Part shown: positions 62,601-64,000 of the stretch, in pieces
How positions within the stretch are numbered: position 1 is the stretch's first letter
Layout of the letters: every line of letters starts with the position of its first letter
Source: Paracentrotus lividus
Taxonomy: Eukaryota > Echinodermata > Echinoidea > Camarodonta > Echinidae
Length of the DNA stretch: 64,000 bases
Direction: 5' to 3'
NCBI GenBank assembly: GCA_940671915.1
Contig: CALNVZ010003430.1
Location: forward strand, 18,625,259 to 18,689,258
Translations under genes and position numbers: made by a program
Notes under the pieces: generated by a model
What the model was told of the DNA's origin: nothing
The model's database searches: none
The model's input: only the letters and a program-made list of their open reading frames with translations

Positions 62601-62772
62601 ATTCTCAGATCCCCTTACATTTGTACCTCTTTGAGATGTTGATATCTCTCAGCAGGAGTGTCAAACACATTTGGACTTGATCCGCTATGAAGTCCTGTGA
62701 ACTCCCCATCGATGGCTACAAACGAGCAGTGATCCAGTGCAGAGCTCATCAGCTTCAGTGCCTCGTTCAGAT
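31569..62772 (-). CDS. PARN: PARN, poly(A)-specific ribonuclease gene (18 exons placed; exon 1 and the stop exon not firmly placed)
   Basis: PARN is an Mg2+-dependent 3'-exoribonuclease that shortens poly(A) tails and trims small RNAs. I assembled it by reading minus-strand exons against the remembered vertebrate protein. Joined coding exons total about 1,867 nt (about 622 residues; human PARN is 639). Order: DEDD nuclease part 1 (AIDGEF, exon 2), FNFYVFP (exon 4), R3H region (LEPCTG in exon 7, YQRKLVYQT in exon 8), nuclease part 2 (VVVGHNM in exon 11, LLDTK in exon 12, HEAAYDAY in exon 14), RRM ([10 protein letters not shown] in exon 15, WIDDTSA in exon 16), basic C-terminus. D28, E30, D292, H377 and D382 of human PARN all have equivalents, so the enzyme should be active. 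Splice phases agree except at exon 14/15, where one extra base shifts the frame. The paralogue PNLDC1 is less likely because the RRM and PARN-type linkers are present. Exon 1 is missing. Confidence 0.95.
34255..34712. repeat. Inverted array of TTGGTCTAAT words in PARN intron 18
   Basis: The plus-strand left half repeats CATTTGGTCTAAT or CCATTTTGTCTAAT variants (34257-34460). The right half carries ATTAGACCAAGT variants (34555-34695). The centre is unrelated AT-rich sequence. The right end stops beside the 5' splice site of exon 18. Same design as the array in intron 7. Confidence 0.8.
34716..34789 (-). CDS. PARN: PARN exon 18 (C-terminal tail)
   Basis: 74 nt, acceptor TGTGTCAAG after a T/C-rich stretch, donor GTAATC. 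It encodes (K)[19 protein letters not shown] then TSEDN and one base. There is no recognisable homologue, but it is open in the frame demanded by exon 17, leaves the phase demanded by exon 19 (Glu split 1+2), and lies in the right order. The Ser-rich composition suits the disordered PARN tail. A TTGGTCTAAT array begins about 15 bp after the donor. Confidence 0.7.
35614..35884 (-). CDS. PARN: PARN exon 17: end of the RRM and basic C-terminal tail
   Basis: 271 nt, acceptor TCATTGCAG, donor GTAAGT. It encodes [19 protein letters not shown] (like human YRIQTYAEY), then [19 protein letters not shown], then a low-complexity tail with [32 protein letters not shown]. The GKKR and KKHK clusters are plausible nuclear-localisation elements (inference). 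GC and CpG content are higher than in the surrounding introns. Confidence 0.93.
36285..36566 (-). mobile_element. tRNA-derived SINE in PARN intron 16
   Basis: On the minus strand the head contains a tRNA-like A-box region (TAGCAAGTTTAGTGGTTGTA) and a B box (GTGGGTTCAATTCC), followed by a body with ACTCCACCCAGGTATAAATG and AAAGCGCTT, and an ATT-type tail at 36285-36300. This is the classic order for a tRNA-derived SINE. The family is not named. Confidence 0.8.
37793..37908 (-). pseudogene. Partial tandem copy of PARN exon 16 and its splice donor
   Basis: About 116 bp almost identical to 37923-38038, at a period of 130 bp. It repeats the reading [20 protein letters not shown] and the rest of exon 16 through a second CAGG/GTAAGA donor. 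Coding differences visible are TAC/TAT, CTT/CTC, ATT/ATC and TCA/TCG, all silent. The copy has no AG acceptor directly before it. Reading straight through from exon 16 would hit a TGA just as the copy begins, so normal splicing should use the first donor. It could be a real tandem duplication or two haplotypes joined in assembly. Confidence 0.88.
37939..38100 (-). CDS. PARN: PARN exon 16: RRM (WIDDTSA)
   Basis: 162 nt, acceptor CCCCTAG, donor GTAAGA. It encodes (L)[53 protein letters not shown]. It aligns with human RNHVLHVTFPKEW-type and FGNIQISWIDDTSA sequence, the RNA-recognition motif that binds cap and poly(A). The 3' 97 nt and the donor are repeated 130 bp further on. Confidence 0.95.
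38646..38726. repeat. 81-nt near-perfect hairpin in PARN intron 15
   Basis: GTAGATCTTGAG at the left pairs with CTCAAGATCTAC at the right. Inside, CTTACC...ATTCCAAGGG pairs with CCCTTGGAAT...GGTAAG around a 3-4 base loop. Only a few bases bulge. It is precursor-sized but too perfect for a typical animal microRNA; a tiny foldback element is equally possible. Confidence 0.8.
39705..40375. repeat. Three tandem copies of about 240 bp in PARN intron 15
   Basis: CTCTAAAACTAGTCT begins copies at 39707, 39959 and 40197. Each continues with TTCTACA(C/T)GAGGAAATTAA, ACACTGCCATCT, AATAATTCTGTACCAA and AAAGAAAAGT(T/C)TCA-type words. Copies differ by substitutions and poly(T) length. Non-coding. Confidence 0.85.
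41898..42813. mobile_element. Mariner-like foldback element with long arms, TA-flanked, in PARN intron 15
   Basis: Both ends read CAGAGTGAGTCAATAAAAAT inward and are flanked by TA. Arms continue for about 220 bp (for example GACTGAATAACAGACAATC against its inverse near 42655). The middle holds CA-rich repeats on the left (42165-42262) and GT-rich repeats on the right (42355-42580), so even the microsatellites are arranged as an inverted pair. No transposase is visible. Confidence 0.88.
44210..44790. repeat. About five degenerate tandem copies of 115-130 bp next to PARN exon 15
   Basis: ATTGTCACTATGA(C/T) words recur at about 44220, 44332, 44448 (ATTATCAATATGAC), 44577 (CTTGTCAATATGAC) and 44696, each followed by AGAAAGTATAGATCT-type sequence and GAATTGCTGAA or similar. 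The last copy stops about 20 bp from the exon 15 donor (minus strand). Confidence 0.7.
44813..44869 (-). pseudogene. PARN: PARN exon 15 with a one-base insertion (frameshifted in this sequence)
   Basis: 57 nt, acceptor TTGTCAG, donor GTAAGT. The clearly homologous reading is [17 protein letters not shown], like human FLMRVMDIPYLNLEGPD. That frame cannot be joined to exon 14 (which ends with two bases) through the only nearby acceptor. The sequence after the acceptor contains a T4 run (plus-strand A4 at 44862-44865); with three T, length and phase would match human exactly and both neighbouring exons. It is either an assembly homopolymer error, a polymorphism or a real inactivating change. The rest of the gene is intact, so sequencing error is my favoured reading. 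Confidence 0.85.
44987..45775. mobile_element. Inverted-repeat element of about 790 bp in PARN intron 14
   Basis: The left end GTTTAACCCTATTCTGACTG is answered at the right end by CAGTCAGAACAGGAGGGTAAC (inverted, imperfect). Inside the left end is a G run followed by TCAATTTCGA and a C run (45005-45052), a hairpin of its own. There is no transposase frame. Confidence 0.65.
45776..50363. other. Remainder of PARN intron 14: no gene seen
   Basis: AT-rich intronic DNA. It contains the two-copy repeat at 48040-48345, a G run at 47743-47765, a CGCG-containing dispersed repeat around 47000-47200 (ATTTTCGCGCGATTAAT), and short TGATTGGTCAATGCCC words repeated near 49150, 49225 and 49290. Open frames here are short and resemble nothing I know. 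Confidence 0.6.
48040..48345. repeat. Two diverged tandem copies of about 170 bp in PARN intron 14
   Basis: GTTACAATCACAAGCTTTCA, TTCGATACCTAA, AATAAAATGCTTAC and AATATTATTTCA at 48055-48180 recur in the same order at 48225-48335. Non-coding. Confidence 0.65.
50364..50544 (-). CDS. PARN: PARN exon 14: third DEDDh motif (HEAAYDAY)
   Basis: 181 nt, acceptor ATTCACAG, donor GTAAGT. It encodes [60 protein letters not shown] and two bases of Lys. The H and D of HEAAYDAY correspond to human H377 and D382, which completes the active site. It ends with two bases (AA), so exon 15 should begin by completing Lys; see the frameshift there. Confidence 0.96.
50623..50670. repeat. 48-base poly(A) run in PARN intron 13
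   Basis: An uninterrupted plus-strand A run between exons 13 and 14. The sequence on its left shows no clear retroposed body or target duplication, so I call it a simple homopolymer. The length is likely to be unreliable in assembly. Confidence 0.95.
50788..50863 (-). CDS. PARN: PARN exon 13
   Basis: 76 nt, acceptor ATCTGCAG, donor GTATGC. It encodes [20 protein letters not shown], then RKPQI and one base of the next codon. It aligns with human [20 protein letters not shown]; conservation is moderate but the length is conserved. Confidence 0.9.
50985..51480. repeat. Two diverged tandem copies of about 235 bp in PARN intron 12
   Basis: Copy 1 (about 50985-51235) and copy 2 (about 51236-51480) share, in order, TTTTGTGTGTTTCT, CAAATGTGACCAATAAAA, TTTGAAGTCATAAAC and AACGTCTTCATAAGTCATTA words with many substitutions. 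No gene content. Confidence 0.7.
52337..52423 (-). CDS. PARN: PARN exon 12: catalytic Asp of LLDTK
   Basis: 87 nt (29 codons), acceptor TATTTCAG, donor GTCAGT. It encodes [20 protein letters not shown], then VMANTQPFK. The D of LLDTK corresponds to human catalytic D292. It is separated from exon 11 by a 3.6-kb intron containing the CCGTTACAGGGGACA repeats. Confidence 0.95.
53065..54447. mobile_element. Cluster of CCGTTACAGGGGACA motifs in PARN intron 11, possibly an element with inverted ends
   Basis: TACCACCGTTACAGGGGACA occurs at 53065, 53435 and 54051, a form interrupted by six bases at 54219, and an inverted degenerate form at 54418-54447. At 53437-53475 the motif faces its own inverse, giving a palindrome with 18-bp arms. 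The outward pair 53065/54447 is inverted, as in a terminal inverted repeat. There is no open reading frame of note between them. Confidence 0.6.
54745..54860 (-). mobile_element. Fragment of a SINE 3' end
   Basis: An ATA repeat followed by TTGCATTTATATAGCGCTTA and TCTAAGCGCTTATAG resembles the tail region of the longer element at 36285-36566, which also ends in an ATA-type repeat next to AGCGCTTA. The tRNA-like head is absent here. In PARN intron 11. Confidence 0.55.
56039..56173 (-). CDS. PARN: PARN exon 11: [10 protein letters not shown] segment
   Basis: 135 nt (45 codons), acceptor CTATGCAG, donor GTAAGT. It encodes [20 protein letters not shown], then [19 protein letters not shown], then TGPLPD. 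It is very close to human [21 protein letters not shown]. It forms the nuclease core helix between the second and third catalytic motifs in the fold. Confidence 0.96.
57025..57105 (-). CDS. PARN: PARN exon 10: end of the R3H region, charged helix
   Basis: 81 nt (27 codons), acceptor ATGACAG, donor GTAAAT. It encodes [20 protein letters not shown], then DKLQAEL. It matches human [21 protein letters not shown] and the following charged stretch. Confidence 0.92.
57530..57575 (-). CDS. PARN: PARN exon 9
   Basis: 46 nt, acceptor TATTTCAG, donor GTGAGT. It encodes (R)[15 protein letters not shown], aligned with human KYPKGIHVETLETEK. It ends on a codon boundary. Confidence 0.9.
58406..58444 (-). 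CDS. PARN: PARN exon 8: R3H helix
   Basis: 39 nt micro-exon, acceptor TTCTTTAG, donor GTAATG. It encodes [12 protein letters not shown] plus two bases of Arg, aligned with human FQRKLIYQTLSWK. Phase is compatible on both sides, which makes this small exon secure. Confidence 0.92.
58590..58962. repeat. Inverted array of TTGGTCTAAT words in PARN intron 7
   Basis: The left half repeats variants of TTTGGTCTAAT or TTTGTCTA every 15-25 bp on the plus strand. The right half carries the reverse complement (ATTAGACCA variants, e.g. near 58892, 58922, 58938). The whole could fold into a long imperfect hairpin. It occupies about 70% of a 525-bp intron and ends about 6 bp before the minus-strand donor of exon 7. 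A second copy of the same architecture lies at 34255-34710. Confidence 0.8.
58970..59032 (-). CDS. PARN: PARN exon 7: R3H domain (LEPCTG)
   Basis: 63 nt, acceptor TCCTTTAG, donor GTAAGA. It encodes [20 protein letters not shown] plus the split Gly. LEPCTG is identical to human. The donor lies about 10 bp from an inverted TTGGTCTAAT array that fills most of the following 525-bp intron. Confidence 0.93.
59334..59517 (-). CDS. PARN: PARN exon 6: linker into the R3H domain
   Basis: 184 nt, acceptor CTTCACAG, donor GTAAGT. It encodes [18 protein letters not shown], a variable linker ([18 protein letters not shown]), then [14 protein letters not shown], matching human VTIPEDQKKFIDQV at the start of the R3H domain. 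The middle is the least conserved part, as in other PARN proteins. It ends with two bases (TG) of a split Cys codon. Confidence 0.93.
60403..60463 (-). CDS. PARN: PARN exon 5
   Basis: 61 nt, acceptor CTTTCCAG, donor GTTTGT. It encodes [20 protein letters not shown] plus one base of the next Gly. The human counterpart is [21 protein letters not shown], so identity is very high. Confidence 0.96.
61017..61104 (-). CDS. PARN: PARN exon 4 (FNFYVFP motif)
   Basis: 88 nt, acceptor TTTTCAG, donor GTATTT. It encodes [16 protein letters not shown], then [13 protein letters not shown], ending on a codon boundary. PFNFYVFP is nearly identical to vertebrate SFNFYVFPKP, part of the nuclease core. Confidence 0.95.
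61249..61430. mobile_element. 182-bp foldback element flanked by TTAA, in PARN intron 3
   Basis: The left arm (CAGGTGAAGGTTTCACGGTG, then a stretch ending GAGGTTGTGAGTGGTCCT) is repeated in inverted order at the right end with only a few changes. Arms are about 58 bp. TTAA lies at 61245-61248 and 61431-61434, so it could be a piggyBac-type TTAA target duplication or part of the palindrome. There is no coding capacity. Confidence 0.85.
62034..62101 (-). CDS. PARN: PARN exon 3
   Basis: 68 nt, acceptor CTTCCAG, donor GTAAGA. It encodes [18 protein letters not shown] followed by KQKK, and ends with two bases (GG) of a split Gly codon. It matches the human DFLLFQFGLCTFKYD strand of the nuclease fold. 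The phase fits exons 2 and 4. Confidence 0.93.
62371..62565. repeat. 24-bp tandem repeats carrying GGTCAnnnTGACC palindromes, flanked by an inverted repeat
   Basis: In PARN intron 2, GGTCACAATGACC occurs at 62399-62411 and 62423-62435 (24-bp spacing), followed by degenerate versions near 62445 and 62513. The block is bracketed by AATAGACCACAAGG (62377) and its near reverse complement CCTGTGGTCTATT (about 62549). GGTCAnnnTGACC is the classical estrogen-response-element palindrome of nuclear receptors. The inverted flanks suggest a small mobile element. Confidence 0.7.
62627..62772 (-). CDS. PARN: PARN exon 2: first DEDD motif
   Basis: 146 nt, bounded by acceptor TTTCCAAG and donor GTACAA. It starts with two bases completing a split codon, as expected if exon 1 supplies six residues plus one base. 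It reads [15 protein letters not shown], then [12 protein letters not shown], then [13 protein letters not shown]. The D and E of AIDGEF correspond to human catalytic D28 and E30. No in-frame ATG upstream of it is in a convincing exon; an internal Met (ATGAGC) exists but using it would remove the first helix. Confidence 0.93.
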
Positions 62773-64000
62773 CTTGGAAACAAGGAGATGTGACAAGAAC
62801 AATATTATCCTTCTACATTTACATGTAATTCTCTTAGAATTCAACGTGAAAGGGAACCTAAAATTCCTCTGTGTTTAACAGTGTGTGCTGTATAAAATCA
62901 CCCCCAAGAAACATGTTATGACATCCATGAAACATATGTTCTGCATGCCTGAAATTTGGGCATTCAACAAATCCATTGCTATCAATAGCTTTCCACCAAT
63001 TGATGAAGCTGGATCATGATGATGGGTTTAATCATTTTTTTTATTTTTTATTTTTTATTATTATTAGATGGATTATTTATTTTTCCAATGAACAATAGTC
63101 ACGATAAAATTTAGATTCGTCATTTATTTTTTTGGTATAAAGTCTTCATTTCTTTATACGTTTTCAACTGTCGGGCGAAGTCCGACAGTGGATTCGTTGA
63201 AGTTCCTTTTTATATTTCTCTTCTTTATTCTAAAAAGTATTGAAAGAGTGGCTTTGCAGCGCACGTTTTGTGAAGTCGAGTCGTGAAGTTTTTCTTGCGA
63301 AATGGGTCCACTTTGGTTATGATTGACAGCCCGCACGACAAAAGCAGTCTTTATCGAGAACAGCTGAATCGCGTTATTCAGTTACAGTCAACACACTTCA
63401 GTCATCGCAACCAGGAGGTGGAGCTCCACGCGATAGCTAATCAGAGCGCCCAACAATCAAAATGCTTCGTCCTCTGGCTCTGACGTCTCTGTACGAACGA
63501 ACTTGTAACGTTAGGCATTTCGATGTGTAACTTACAGTTTACAGACTCAAAACTTTCTCTCAATTATCATCAAAAACACTGAATAAAATGAAGAAAAAAA
63601 AAAAAAAAGGATATTATTCATTGATTCATCATTCCTTAGTCCCTAATTCATTGTCATCAATGTCAAAAAAAAAATTGACATTTTTTTTTTTCAATTTCAA
63701 CAACAAAGTCGATGACACAGATCGATACACACTTAAAGATCGCCTCACACTGTGCGATTTGCTGCGATGCAATTTTTGGAACAAATGGCAATTTTCCTTA
63801 AATGTGACATATTCCAACATTCAAAATGATCTTATGAGATGCAGAAAATGTATAGGAACAATGCAAGCGAATTTGTTTTCCAATGCGATCCGTTAATCGG
63901 GAGTAAACAAGCTACCACCGTTACATTCTGAGCCCACGACCCACACTACAGAATCGCGATTACGTTTTATGAATTAGGTTCTAAATCGGAAAATAAAGAC
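62773..64000 (-). other. 5' side of PARN; exon 1 not located; CpG-richer patch at 63150-63530
   Basis: Exon 2 requires an upstream exon ending one base into a codon. I searched for an ATG followed by about 16 nt and a GT donor and found nothing convincing. Positions 63150-63530 have more CpG than the surroundings (GGGCGAAGTCCGACAG, CGCGATAGC), and a minus-strand CTGATTAGC/CGCG context could be promoter-like. A strong donor (ACT/GTAAGT) occurs at 63534-63535 but has no in-frame ATG before it. The rest is low-complexity A/T. Confidence 0.3.

Noticed and set aside
62880-62945. PARN exon 1 starting ATGGATGTCATAACAT on the minus strand
   Set aside because: The would-be donor (GTTTCT) is weak, the peptide is one residue shorter than expected, and there is no other support.
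63500-63580. PARN exon 1 ending at the strong donor at 63534-63535
   Set aside because: In the phase required by exon 2 there is a stop and no ATG; it could only be a 5' UTR exon.
1-64000. A CRISPR array, phage, operon or other bacterial-type system
   Set aside because: Gene structure (short exons, GT-AG introns), SINEs and mariner-like elements show animal nuclear DNA; no spacer-repeat pattern was found.

Overview
This window is nuclear DNA from an animal. It is AT-rich, full of homopolymers and short inverted-repeat (foldback) transposons, and has almost no open reading frame longer than about 130 codons. The one gene I recognise is split into many short exons with consensus GT-AG introns. 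The protein reads as deuterostome-like. The repeat style (frequent TACATGTA and TAGGCCTA words, mariner-like foldbacks, tRNA-derived SINEs) suggests a marine invertebrate, most likely an echinoderm such as a sea urchin. That taxonomic guess is inference only.

The recognised gene is PARN, the poly(A)-specific ribonuclease (DEDD deadenylase), on the minus strand across the right half of the window. I could place 18 consecutive coding exons (numbered 2 to 19, after the human N-terminus) from 62772 down to 31569, with compatible splice phases at every junction except one. Together they encode about 622 residues, against 639 for human PARN. All catalytic positions are present: D and E in exon 2, D in exon 12, H and D in exon 14. 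The R3H region (exons 6-10), the RRM (exons 15-17) and a divergent basic C-terminus follow. Exon 1, expected to supply only about six residues, was not found and may lie beyond 64000. A last exon giving Trp-stop is possible near 29745.

Two anomalies sit inside the gene. Exon 15 carries one extra base in a T4 run (minus strand), which breaks the frame. The 3' half of exon 16 plus its splice donor is duplicated in tandem 130 bp downstream, with only synonymous differences.

Layout. Positions 1-29.5 kb hold no recognised gene: mobile elements (foldbacks at 328, 996, 9023, 10451, 14701, 16775, 20983 and 26484), a 27-bp minisatellite at 2.5-3.3 kb, and one orphan exon candidate at 11915-12122. Positions 29.5-31.6 kb hold foldback elements and a 72-bp tandem repeat with trimer organisation next to the last firm PARN exon. 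Positions 31.6-62.8 kb are PARN, whose introns carry tandem repeats, SINE pieces, foldback elements and two unusual inverted arrays of a TTGGTCTAAT word that each start beside a 5' splice site. Positions 62.8-64 kb are the probable 5' side of PARN, with a CpG-richer patch.

No autonomous transposon, rRNA, intact tRNA, CRISPR array or bacterial-type system was seen. The mobile DNA appears entirely non-autonomous.
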